Below, one piece after another: positions 1-10,828 of a stretch of DNA of 64,000 nucleotides. The notes under the pieces were generated by a model, which did no database searches, had not been told where the DNA came from, and saw only the letters and a program-made list of their open reading frames with translations. Position 1 is the first letter of the stretch. The number at the start of each line of letters is the position of its first letter. The translations under genes were made by a program, and so were the position numbers. Where the stretch lies: NCBI GenBank assembly GCA_021613535.1, contig CP075497.1:3224001-3288000 (forward strand), read 5' to 3'. Source of the stretch: Adineta vaga (lineage: Eukaryota > Rotifera).

Positions 1-60
1 GACGAAGTTCAAATCTACAGAATTGAATTATATTCAAATTTAACAAATCATTTGTCTTAC

Positions 61-423
61 TTTAATTCTTCAATTGATCCATAAATTCGTTGTACTTTAT
101 CCATTGTCATATTTGGATGTAGCCATTTATCAACAAAATTTGTTTTATCTGATGAAGACGATGCTCTGACATTCGTCGTTTGTTGATCTTTTCCAACAAG
201 TGTAATTCGTAAAGCAAATGATAATTGATATAACAATTCATGAGGTGAAAGACGACCTTTTAGTACTATTCGAATTAATTCCTACAAAACAAGAAATCTC
301 ATGTAATAATCTAATCATATGTATATCAATATGTCATACGGCAACAGTGGTCGATGATGTGTAACGAAGGCCATGAAAAGATCCATTGGGAAAATAAATT
401 TTTAAAAACATACTTTTATCCAT
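61..423 (-). CDS. FAK/PYK2-like tyrosine kinase, N-terminal FERM fragment (partial, runs off left edge)
   Basis: Two exons are visible: 423-340 and 281-61, joined by a 58-nt intron (donor GTATGA, acceptor TTTTGTAG) in phase 0. After residue EEL the sequence meets a GTAAGA donor at 60-55, so the gene continues beyond the window. The peptide runs MDKSMFLKIYFPNGSFHGLR, then a stretch ending in a WLHPNM motif and QRIYG. This pattern (short basic N-terminus, beta-grasp strand, 'ATDV'-like turn, FALRIT strand, 'W/HWLHxDM' and 'VRxxYE' helix) matches the F1 lobe at the start of the FERM domain of focal adhesion kinases, which couple integrins to signalling. The start is chosen at Met 423 because it aligns best with the family; the frame stays open to a further Met at 552. 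No kinase domain is visible, so the family call rests on about 100 residues. Confidence 0.55.
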
Positions 424-896
424 ATTTATATCAGCATTACCAATGCCGATAGAAAATAATATATACACGTGAAACAATTGAAGGATCAATTTATCTTTGA
501 TTTCTATTCGTTCGACACTTGTACCATTAAAATACATAAAAAAATTGTTCATATCATGACCTCTATCGACTAAGTATTTTATACGTGCTTATGTTTTTCT
601 TTTCGAAGTGATGATATGTCATCAATCAAACTATTTATGAATGATCTTTACGTACATTTCTAAATTTCTATTAAACCAATGAGTGGAAGTCGAATTCTTC
701 TTCGAATTTTTTCACATGGAAAATCTCATGTAATTCATTTCTTTTATTTTAATTGAAAATCTGTTCAAATCCTTTGCTTATATAGATTTCTCGATCATTC
801 AGTTCGATTCAAGTTCAAGAAAAAATCAATAATGATTTGAAAACATATCCTATTTCAGGCGCACGAACAGTATTTACTGGTCTAGATTCAAAAACA
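424..896. other. Divergent intergenic region between FAK-like and ADH genes
   Basis: This spacer separates the start of the minus-strand FERM-containing gene and the plus-strand dehydrogenase. It contains a clear splice-acceptor-like CCTATTTCAG ending at 858. The dehydrogenase reading frame is open from that point, so the region probably also holds a short 5' exon or a trans-splice site. An upstream ATG at about 679 followed by a GTAATT would give the wrong phase for joining at 859, so I do not use it. Confidence 0.4.
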
Positions 897-3270
897 ATGT
901 TTGTTGCTCAAAATACGTTATTACCTGAACTTGCCCCAGGAGAAATTCTTGTTAAAGTAAGCTCACAAAAATTTATTACAAATAATTGATTTTCTTCATT
1001 ATTATTCAAGGTTCGTTTAGCATCGATCTGTATGAGTGATGTACATACGATAACAGGACATCGCATTGAGCCAACACCAAGGTATTGAATACTTTGTTAT
1101 CTTCTTTGAATAACTTAATTCAGAGAATTTTCTTTCAATTTAAAGTGTTCTCGGTCATGAAGCTGTTGTTGAAGTTGTTGATCATCGACGACCTAATAGC
1201 GATTTAGCTATTGGTGATCGATTAACATTTTCTGTTGCTGATTGTTGTGGTAATTGTGAATTTTGTTTAAAAGGACTCAATCAAAAATGTGTTAAATTAT
1301 TTAAAGTATAATTAATCTCAATTCGTTTTCTTTCACAAATGAATTTTATTTTCTATCGAATTTTAGTATGGTCATTCTAAATTAAGTGATGGTTCAGGCT
1401 ATAATGGTTGCTATGCAACACATATTATCCTTCGTCGTGGTACTCATGTCGTGAAAATACCAGATTCTATATCAGATCGATGTGCAGCACCAATCAATTG
1501 TTCATTGGCAACGACTATGGCTGCATTGGAACATGTACCAAAAATAAAAAATGGACGAGCTTTTGTTCAGGTATAGTAAATGGCATTCTATATTACTTAC
1601 AGATCATCTACAGGATGAAATACAATCGATTGGTATTTAACTTTAAGAATTCAATGTAATTCTGCTTTTTATATTTTATACAACAAGTTTTAATCTATAA
1701 CATGTATGTTAAACTTCATCGCTTACACAATCGACAATGAAGATTTTAATCATATAGAACAGATATGTGTATATACATATTGAGTATTATCTCAAATTAT
1801 TATTATTATAATATAAACTTTGATTAGTGTTTCCAATCTTTGACTAACAGTAATTGCATCTAATGTAATTTCTCTTTGTTATGCATTAAGAAACAAGCAA
1901 TCAGAATATTTGTAAAGAAAAAAAGCTTCTGTCGGCTTTCATTAAGACATTCGATCTTTGAATCGACGAAGTACAAAGATATGTCAGTAAAAATAGTCGT
2001 TCATCCTTTTCCTCTCTCGTGAAATCAATGTGAATAGTTTCGATTAGTATTCTATACATACTTTCCATTCAATATTTCTATTCATAATGAATAACGATAA
2101 TCCTCGTATAAATCTTTTAAGATGATTCGATATCCATAAATAAATATTTGTTATGTAAATAAAAAATGTTAATTTAGGGTGATGGAATTCTTGGTTTATA
2201 TACTTCAGCTTCACTTCGTGAACTTGGCTTTGAAAAAGTTTATTGTTCGGGAACGCGTTTACAACGTTCAAAATTTATCGATCGTTTTGGTGCAATACCA
2301 CTCTACAATGGTAAATAGAAATTTCCTTTGTCGTCTTCACTTATACATGTGATTTCTACACGCTTCAAGGGAAAAATTGATTTGCATGTTTTCTTTATTA
2401 TATTTTTTCGTGCTTTTTTTTATTTAGAAAGACAAAGTACGATACAAATGTTTTTTTAAGAAGAATTAGAGATTTAGCACATAAATTAATCTTTTATGAT
2501 TTCTTTGGTTGTTTGCACATATCTTATCTTTTGCTATATTTTTAAAAAAATACAATGGTGAATGCTTTGTGATTGAAATTATATTTAAATAGAGACTAAC
2601 ACTCGTTTTGGTAGAACTTGTTCTAGTCATGTGTATAACATTTATTATAATTCTTTTGCATGCGATCTATTTTAAATAACAAAACATTTTATTCATGTAT
2701 TATTTCTTAGACGAAATCCTTGCCGAAGAAACAAACAAGATTGATGTCGTTGTTGAAGTACGTTTTTAGTACATATTTACATAGATATGAGTGTCCTTCT
2801 TTTTCTTGTTTTGGCTATTAAGAAAAAAGCTTTTTTGTTTTCTATGACTTCAGTAAATAACTCCATATTGATTCTAGGTATGTGGAGTATCTAATGTTGT
2901 CAACGATGGAATTCGTATGTTAAAACCTGGTGGTATCTATCTCTTTCTTGGTATGGTTCATCCACATTCACAATTGAATATAACAGGTGAACAAATAATT
3001 CGTAAATGTTTGACTATTAAAGGTAAAATTTTCGATCAATTATAAGAAATAAAATGAGAATTTTGTTGAATAGGTATTCATAATTATGCTCCACGTCATT
3101 TGGATCAAGCAGTTCAATTTCTAGCGAAAACTGTTCACAAATATCCGTATGAAGAAATTATGGGTCCAACATATGAATTATCGGATTTACCATCGGCAAT
3201 GAAACTTGCAATTGAAAAACAATATGGTCGAGTTTTAATCAAACCAAATTTAGTAACTCCAATGTCTTAG
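897..3270 (+). CDS. Zinc-dependent medium-chain alcohol dehydrogenase (bacterial phosphonate-catabolism ADH type)
   Basis: Eight exons give about 338 residues: 897-956, 1011-1081, 1146-1305, 1367-1570, 2178-2310, 2711-2757, 2878-3022, 3074-3270. The fold is read in order. A GroES-like half has PGEILVKV, a catalytic-zinc Cys (LASICMSD) and GHE. A structural-zinc lobe has CCGNCEFC and a further Cys. A Rossmann NAD(P) half contains GDGILGLY in place of GxGxxG. Such enzymes oxidise alcohols or polyols with NAD(P)+. The order and spacing recall bacterial zinc alcohol dehydrogenases annotated with phosphonate catabolism more than animal ADH or sorbitol dehydrogenase. Two introns are unusually long for this locus (607 and 400 nt). 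The true N-terminus is uncertain: the frame is open and family-like (ARTVFTG) back to the acceptor at 858, in phase 1, and no upstream exon of matching phase is evident. The Met at 897 is the first in frame. Confidence 0.8.
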
Positions 3271-3569
3271 ATTATGACAGTGAATGATGAACATAGAAAC
3301 CTATTCGTATCTTTCTATTCTCAATTATACCAACGGTTATTTATCTTATTTTTTTTTGCATATTTTATTCAGTTTTTACATGATCTTATCATAATTGTTA
3401 ATGCTTTTCTTATTGTTGACGGTAATATTTATTCGATAAAATAATAATTAAATGTTGTTTTTTTTATTCTTGTCTTTATATGCATATGTATATATAGAGA
3501 GAAAGAGATCAGAGAAGAAACAAAAAAAAACAACTATCGAGATAAGACAAACTCAATTCGATTGTATTT
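3271..3569. other. Convergent 3' spacer between ADH and Cys-rich gene
   Basis: The two genes converge here. The spacer is T- and A-rich, with a short GA-rich stretch near 3500-3520 (GAGAGAAAGAGA). ATAAAATAATAA near 3435 may serve polyadenylation. I see no gene in it. Confidence 0.4.
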
Positions 3570-4059
3570 TTAACGTTTTTTCTCGTCGCCTGTAACTGGA
3601 TAGAAATTGAATTGTTGTAAAATTTTAGCAACTTTTGACCAATTGGCTTCAGCAATACGGCCTGTTCGTTTGTCAGCTAAACAATTTGTTTGACATACTT
3701 TCGACATGTTTTCACAATAATCAAGTGAACCGTTCACTACTTGATTCATTTGTGCTAAGAGACAAGCAGCAAATTGTTGTTGGCATTTAGCAAAACAATA
3801 ACCTAAAAACCCATTTGATATGAATAACATTAGATTGAAAGAAAGCAATCTACCGCAAATTTTTCCTTCAAGTGAGGGATTTTCATTGTGGAATTCAACA
3901 TTACAATCTCCTTGTGAATTGTCATTACGTCGGCTCCACCAGACTAAAAAAAGGATCGAATTTCATTCGTCAATATAACCGAAACTTACTGTTGCTTCGT
4001 ATGGATAAACAATTGATAAGTTGAATAAGTGATAGAAGTACGATGAGATGCTTGAACAT
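3570..4059 (-). CDS. Small secreted cysteine-rich protein, unknown family
   Basis: Three exons join into about 130 residues. Exon 1 (4059-3990) encodes a hydrophobic signal peptide, MFKHLIVLLSLIQLINCLS. It ends at a GTAAGT donor in phase 1. The second exon starts WWSRRND and ends KIC. The third begins GYCFAKCQQQ and ends with VTGDEKKR and a TAA stop. The mature chain carries eight cysteines spaced like a small disulphide-bonded domain (DC, KIC, YC, KC, AC, YC, VC, NC), with a helical Q-rich segment between them and one N-linked glycosylation sequon (NGS) in the part I can read. I do not recognise the family. Plausible roles include an extracellular effector, a venom-like or antimicrobial peptide or a hormone-binding protein, but nothing in the sequence decides among these. 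Confidence 0.7.
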
Positions 4060-6040
4060 CTTTTTTTCCAAAAATAAAAGGAATAATGAAAGAGTGTTTT
4101 ATCTTCTAGAACGGAAAATTTTATGATTATAAACAATTAATCAAAAATATGATCTTTTGCTTCGTATCTTTAAATCTTAGAAATAAAAATGATCAAAAGA
4201 CAAGATGTTCGGATGCGAAAGAAAAAGATAGTACGAGAAAGAGAGATATAATATTTGCGGAAGAGAGAGAAAGATATAAAAGAGAAAAAATAGAAATGCT
4301 ACATTCTTCTTATAAAAATTAATATGATAAGGAAAAACATCGCTCATCGATGAATCACAAACATAAAAACTATAATATGAATATAAAAAAAAGAGGAAAT
4401 GACGTCTCATAAATTGTTCTATAGTTTTCGAGACAAAATTATCTCAGACAATAAGAATAGCTAGATGTTGATTTAAAATAAATTTGATCTTTGTCTGTCT
4501 CCGTATTCTCGTAAACATAATTAGAAATAAACTCAACAAAAGAATATTCTATAGTTTTACGAATTGCTTTTTTTAATTAAAATACATTGAAATAATCTTT
4601 ATCAAATCACGTTTCTCTGTTCATCTTACATTAATCTACATACAATAGAAACAACATATTTTCCTTATCTATTAAAAGAAGAAAAAAAAATAGCTTTAGA
4701 AAATACAAAGAATCAACTAAATTGAAATGTAAGAATGTCTTTGTCTATTAAATTGAAAGGCCGAACATACATGTAATCTTTTATTAACTAAGTTCGGAAA
4801 AAATATTCTTTCACCTAGAGATATAATTGTCAATGTCGGCAATATTTTTAAGTAATTTTTATCTTATCAAATAATAGATGTTTTCTTTTCTCTTTTTTTT
4901 GCTTTATCTATCAAATCGTTAAACTAATTTATTTGTTTGTTAAACATAAAAGTTCGTGAAATATATACATTATCGAAGTAAAACTGATCATATATATATA
5001 TATATATATATTAGAGAGGCATTATTAAAAACCAAATATGAATAAATATTTCTGTTGATTATTTTGCTGTTTTTTTTAATAGCATTTTTTGAAATGATTA
5101 GTTAGTAAATAACAGGAAACATAAGAGAAGGAGCGTATGACAATTATTATACTTACATCAGTAGATGACTAACATTTGTTTCATGGCACTCTAAAAATAA
5201 TCTACCGAGATATCAAATCATTCAGTCTTTATATAATCACGCATCAGTTCAACGAAGTTTAACACTGTTGTAATTGAAATATCATAGATTTTACCAGATT
5301 AAATTAGATCTGTAAAGTATTAACGTGAAATATGTTACTCATTTCTTCGAAACAATGATGATATATCGAGAAGAAATGAAAAGACAGTGCTCATTCGTGT
5401 TTTAATACATGTTTCGTATTTATTTTCAACCTAAATTCATGATACTTCAACACAGTCATGCAAACATCCTTGTTGATAATTATAAGTCATTAATGTGTAT
5501 ACACAAAGATGCTCTCAGGCCATGATTTTTGTTTTTCTAGGACTATAATGCGTTATGGATACAAAAATATGTGTAATGCGAGGATAAAATATTTCCTTCC
5601 TATTGACTTATCTCATTGAGAGAATTTGTCGATAAAATAATTTACTTTTTAATCAAAATATTGTCAAAAAGGAATTACGTCTTGTGAGATATATTGCATA
5701 AATACATGAATTTTGAACTCATTGGGTTTATTTATCTGAATATTGTAGGCATAATCTACGATGAAATTCAACTTTGACATATATGTAGATTGATGACATC
5801 TATGAAATTCATTGTGATTCGTTATATAGCTAATTGTCTGGTAAAGGTTACAAAACATTTCCTATTCGTTAAACATCAAACCAATCACGAGTAAATTTCG
5901 ACATCTAAACAAAGAATGTAAAATATGGTTATATTAGATTAACTTTCAGAAATCCAAAATATCTTTCTTTGTATTGCTTACAACTACTAATTAGTTTATC
6001 CTTTCTATGTTTTAGATTGTCAACAACATCTTTATCACTG
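4060..6040. other. AT-rich intergenic region
   Basis: About 2 kb separates the minus-strand secreted-protein gene and the plus-strand PLRG1 gene. It contains many A- and T-runs and one (TA)n microsatellite. Short open frames at 4177-4410 and 5664-5858 have no recognisable domain and highly biased composition, so I do not call them genes. A TTTTAG acceptor-like site ends at 6015, 25 nt before the PLRG1 ATG. Confidence 0.5.
4990..5011. repeat. (TA)n microsatellite
   Basis: About 11 uninterrupted TA dinucleotides lie in non-coding sequence. Confidence 0.9.
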
Positions 6041-8258
6041 ATGGCTGATACTGTAAATTACAATTTTGTACTTTATGTTTCAACAAAACTATTCTATTTT
6101 TTTATAGACTACTGCAGATAAACCTATCTCAGTTCACTCACTTGTGTTCCGTTCATTGAAACGAACACATGATTTATTTCTTCCTAACCAAAATACACCT
6201 GTTTTACCGGATGAAACTGCGTACGTATCTTAAAACTTGAATATGTACGCACTAATTCATTTATATGTATTCTCTATAGTGATAGTATCTCGAGAAAAAT
6301 CAAAGCCAAAGATCAATATAGTACTGTACTTACTTTACCAAAGGGTATGAAACCGCATGTGAAAAGTACTGCAGAAACAATTGAAACAGAAACTGAAGGA
6401 AAAAGTATGTTTGCTTTTGTCTATTTTAAATTATTTAAATAATTTCTTTTTTCTTTCTTCTCATTTTAGATGACGGTAAGGACGACATTTTTTTTAATGG
6501 AAATAGTAAAACATTAATTGAATTTATAGATACAACTTCAAATACAAATGAATCAACTCATGAAAACATTCCAATGTAAATCAATAGTTTTCATGTTGAA
6601 TTGATCTAATTTCGTTTACTTCTTTAGTGCAATTACAAACACTGACGCATCAGCCTCTTCAATGAGCAATGTAAGACTTCATTCTATAGTTCAAGATAGT
6701 GATTCAGGAATCTTTGTTTGTTTAGGCACTTGTTGCAGTAAATAAACCACAGCAACAACCATCAAATCAATTACAAGCACTTGTATCAAGAAAACCTGCG
6801 TCAGTTATGCCTAAGCCACAATGGCATGCTCCATGGAAATTAATGCGAGTAAGTCAAAACATAAAGCAATCTTTGTCTTCTCATTGTTATTAAAACTACT
6901 CTTTTTAGGTTATTAGTGGACATTTAGGTTGGGTTCGTTGTGCTGACGTTGAACCTGCTAATGAATGGTTTGTTACCGGTGCAGCTGATCGAGTGATTAA
7001 AGTATAAGAAAAAGATTATTTTCTATTTTGATAGAACATTAGAGGCAAAATATGTTTCATCTAGATCTGGGATTTAGCTAGTGGTACACTCAAATTATCA
7101 CTTACTGGTCACATATCTACTGTCCGTGGTGTTGCTGTTAGTACTCGACAACCTTACTTATTCTCGTGTGGTGAAGATAAACAAGTTAAATGTTGGGATC
7201 TGGAATGCAATAAAGTAATCAATATATACGTCTAAAAAACGTATCACGTTCTACTATTTATATCATTAGGTTATTCGTCATTATCATGGACATTTAAGTG
7301 CCGTCTATGCGCTGTCACTTCATCCAACTCTTGATATCCTTGTTAGCTGTGGTCGAGATTCAGTTGCACGTGTATGTTTTGACATATTTTCTCATTTGAT
7401 TTATTCAAATAAACATAATTAATTAGGTATGGGATATGCGTACTAAAGCTCAAATTCATTGTTTAACAGGACATACAAATACGGTTGCTGATGTCAAAAC
7501 ACAAGCTGGAGATCCTCAAGTAAGAAACAATTTATCTTATTTTATTTTATTTTATTGTTAATATTACTTTTTTTTCTAGGTTGTTACTGGCAGTCACGAT
7601 AGTACAATTCGTTTTTGGGATCTTATTGCTGGACGAACCATGTGTACATTAACACATCATAAGAAAAGTGTACGCTCTCTTGCTATTCATCCAAAATGGT
7701 AAATAAAAACATTGAAGATTTATCATCATAATTGATCATCTATCAATTTCTAGGAATACAATGGCATCAGCTTCTCCAGATAATATTAAAGAATGGAAAT
7801 TTCCAAATGGTGAATTTATTCAAAATTTGAGTGGTCATAATGCCATTCTGAACTCCTTGGTTTGCAATGCCGACAATGTACTTGTGTCCGGTGGTATGTT
7901 TTCGTTGATTTAAGATAAAATTCTTTTGATTAATAAAATAATTTGTAGCGGATAATGGTTCGTTACATTTTTGGGATTGGAAAACTGGGTATAATTTTCA
8001 ACGTCTTCAAACAATTCCACAACCAGGTTCGATTGATCCGGAAATGGGTATCTATGCAATGACATTTGATCACAGTGGTAGTCGATTAATTACCTGTGAA
8101 GCGGACAAAACCATTAAAATTTATAAAGAAGATGAAACAGCGGTATTTCTTTTTTAAATTTTTGTGCATTTTATGATTATTATTATATATATATTTAGAC
8201 TGAAGAAACTCATCCAGTCGATTGGGCACCAAATATTTTCAAACGAAAGCGATATTAA
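6041..8258 (+). CDS. PLRG1: Pleiotropic regulator 1, WD40 spliceosome protein (PRP46/PRL1 family)
   Basis: A multi-exon gene; exon 1 encodes only MADT and the second exon starts at 6108. The N-terminal third is low-complexity (Ser/Thr/Asn-rich) and begins with [14 protein letters not shown]. It is followed by the [19 protein letters not shown] entry to a seven-bladed WD40 propeller. Blade signatures seen in order are [54 protein letters not shown] and IKIYKED. The C-terminus ends in FKRKRY. The APWK, GHLGWVR and VDWAP-FKRKRY landmarks are diagnostic of PLRG1, a core component of the NineTeen/CDC5L complex in activated spliceosomes. A TTTTAG acceptor ends 25 nt before the ATG. The next gene begins 128 bp after the stop on the same strand, so PLRG1 is probably the first gene of a tandem of three. 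Confidence 0.95.
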
Positions 8259-9418
8259 AATATTCTTCTACTACTTTCTTGTTTGTGTTTTGTTATTTCT
8301 CTTTTGTGTGTACAGTTTCTTGAAAATCTTGAAAAGAAAAAAGAATATCTCGGATTGATATTACTCTTTACTGTCTTCTTTAGATAATGATTACTTCGAA
8401 AATCATTACTTCAATTACAAGATCTTCTCAGGTATATTTTAATTATGAAAACATAATAACATACCTATAGCTGTATACGGATTGTTTTCTCTATAGCTTT
8501 CGTCAGTTCGTTACCTTTCCCTATCGGTTCCAAATTATGCTCGAAAACGTTCATATCATGTTCGAGATAAGAAAGGTTTTCATAATCGTGAAGATGTAGT
8601 TTATGATGTTCCTCATCAACCAAAGCAATCAAGTTTTCGTGATCGTTTTCGTTATACAGCATTGGAAGAAGTCAAAATGGAACAAGGAAAACAACAGTCA
8701 CTCATCGAACCAATGATTGATCAGTCAAAATTGCCACATAAATTTCATGTCGTTACGAAAATACAATCAACTTACGGTGAAACTGTTTATGTCAAAGAAT
8801 CACTTACAAAACTTGGTTTTATAAGTTTTGGACGAAGAGTATGTACTTAATCTTTTAATGTACGTTATATTTATTTTTACTTCTAGCAATGGGATGTTTT
8901 GACAGTGATTGTCAAAAATGTTCCATCAGTAAATAAACATCTCTATGTATGCAAACATATGGTACAGATAAAACCATTGATATTTATTGATGGTGTTCCA
9001 TCTTTAGATGATATTGGTTCAACAAGATTATTTCCACACAATGGACATTTAACTATAGGCGATCATTTTTATTTAAATGAAAGAAATGTTTCGATTGATG
9101 ATAAACAAAAATGGCCAGTAGATATGAATCATATTGTTGGACGATTACTTGCCGATCGAGATGCCAATCGATTACATGCAGAGTATTTTCCAACGAAATA
9201 TGATTGGTTTTTTGGTCAAGATATACCTGGTGCTAAATTAATTCAACCTGTTAATTCAGAAACGAAAGATACACATTTAGAGGATGTTTAGAATAGTTTA
9301 ATAGTGACGATTGTTATTTTGTTTTTGAGTACAAATAAATAACTATTTGTCTCGTTTGTTTGATGATGATAAATGGTAAAGTTTCGTTTTGTAGTTGAAA
9401 TTTATTTTAGATCGAGTG
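8259..9418 (+). promoter_or_regulatory. Two intercistronic acceptor sites in the PLRG1-MRPL30-TMEM164 tandem
   Basis: The short spacers 8259-8386 and 9292-9418 each end in a polypyrimidine plus AG signal (CTTCTTTAG ending 8383; TTATTTTAG ending 9410) placed 3 and 8 nt before the next ATG. No upstream donor in the right position would make these ordinary cis-intron ends. I infer spliced-leader trans-splice acceptors. AAATAAATAA near 9335 may be the MRPL30 polyadenylation signal. The interval also covers MRPL30 itself. Confidence 0.5.
8387..9291 (+). CDS. MRPL30: Mitochondrial large ribosomal subunit protein uL30m
   Basis: Three exons give about 260 residues. Exon 1 encodes MITSKIITSITRSSQ, and with the following LSSVRYLSLSVPNYARKRS it forms a Ser/Arg-rich, acid-poor presequence suited to mitochondrial import. 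The core is PHKFHVVTKIQST and later VIVKNVPSVNKHL..VKHMVQIKPL-type sequence, which matches animal mitochondrial L30. The protein is longer than human MRPL30 (about 160 residues) at both ends; the C-terminal extension includes KWPVDMNHIVGRLLAD and FPTKYDWFFGQDIPG. The ATG is separated from the acceptor CTTCTTTAG by only three nucleotides (ATA), and the gene sits 128 bp after PLRG1 and 127 bp before TMEM164. Confidence 0.88.
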
Positions 9419-10665
9419 ATGCTCGAGTGGACGTATGCCGGTATCAATTTTTCGGCTAAAAGTACTGAACCATGGGCTGATGATGGTGGTATTGAATGTG
9501 CGGCACATTCAAAATTACGTCAACGTTTATTTGAAACATTACTTACTGTAATGGTTGCTTCCTATGAAATCTATTATGCAACGTATCATGCAAAAAGTCA
9601 AATAGGAACATCATTCCCACGTGAATATGCCAGAGAACGACAAGGACGTCCAAGTGTATTACGACGTTTAGTACTCGTATGTTACGCTCTTCTATGGGGT
9701 ATTGAAATTGGTTTTAAATTAGCATCGCGACAACTTATTTATATACTCAATCCATGTCATATAGTTACCTTAATTCAAGTAAATATCGATTCAGCTCTTA
9801 TTCGTATTTTTTTTTCATATAGAATTATGTCGTTAGTATAACTACAAATTCAGTTTACTGTATTTACCTATAATTTGAGGAACAAAGTATGAACTTGAGC
9901 TGCTCATTGGTGGATAATTAATCAGGACAGGATATGACTACTAACGGATACAATTAAATAGAATGTCTATTTGTTAATCCTTGATTGTCTATCTAGATTA
10001 TTCTTCTTACATTTTCCTCAAATTATTATACACGTGGTCTTTTTCGTTTACATGCTGGTATGTTAAACGGTGGTACACTTGCAATTTATTTTCCTGTGAC
10101 AGCAACGCGACTTTTTCCATTTGAAGTCGAGCTCTATTATATTCAACATATACTCATTTTAATCGTGCCAATTTTTCTTCTTTCATCTCATGGTTAATAA
10201 GAAATTGTTAACTAATCTATTTAATATAATAATTGATTTATTTGGTATTTTAGGCGGTTATAGTCTTGAACCGGTTGCATCTTTTCGATGGACAATATCA
10301 GCTATAGCTGCTTTCCGTTTTTATCATTATTTCGTCTTACAACCTGTTTCTTTAGTATGTGTTTTTCTTTTGATTTGACAAATCCATTTCTTATATTATT
10401 CTAGTTAACTTGGGTTAATCTAAACGGTGTATTATGTCCATTTCAATTCGATCCTTTTATAGGTCGATATTATCGTTTATGGGCTCATGTTCATCAAACA
10501 TTGTTTATGATCATACATCATAAATTATTCTCGGTTGTCGCTCGTACTTGTATTCAATTTGATTTGAGACGTATTATGTATTCTATAAAACGACAGGAAA
10601 AACGAATACCAAGACAAAAGCAAGAAGAACTTATCGACCTTAGTGATATTTCAAAAGACGAGTGA
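9419..10665 (+). CDS. TMEM164: TMEM164-family multi-pass membrane acyltransferase
   Basis: Four exons (9419-9778, 9997-10192, 10254-10354, 10405-10665) encode about 305 residues, close to the human length. Diagnostic landmarks are MLEWTYAGI at the start, ECAAHSKLRQRLFE, GFKLASRQLIYILNPCHIVT, MLNGGTLAIYFPV, PFEVELYYIQH, PEPVASFRW and VNLNGVLCP. Several hydrophobic segments span the protein. Known family biology: TMEM164 is reported to acylate ether phospholipids, with the Cys in the NPCH motif proposed as catalytic, and this Cys is present here. The start was chosen at the ATG eight nucleotides after a TTATTTTAG acceptor, which also matches the family N-terminus. The C-terminal tail is basic then acidic (KRQEKRIPRQKQEELIDLSD). 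Confidence 0.9.
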
Positions 10666-10828
10666 AACGTTGCAATTCTTTCTAAAAAATCAAATATTTG
10701 GCTTCTATAAACTCTAGTCTATTATATAATTTATTATCTGTCATAAATGTAGTTGGATGTTGTTTTTATGTATTTCGTTTTCAGCTCTTTTTCTTTCTGT
10801 TCAAAAAACAGTGATTTCAATATGCATA

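Noticed and set aside
4177-4410. 77-codon minus frame rich in Phe and Tyr
   Set aside because: Composition of AT-rich non-coding DNA; no domain and no splice context.
5160-5195. Mini minus-strand exon (MKQMLVIY then stop) between acceptor- and donor-like signals
   Set aside because: Too short and ends in a stop; no compatible neighbour exon found.
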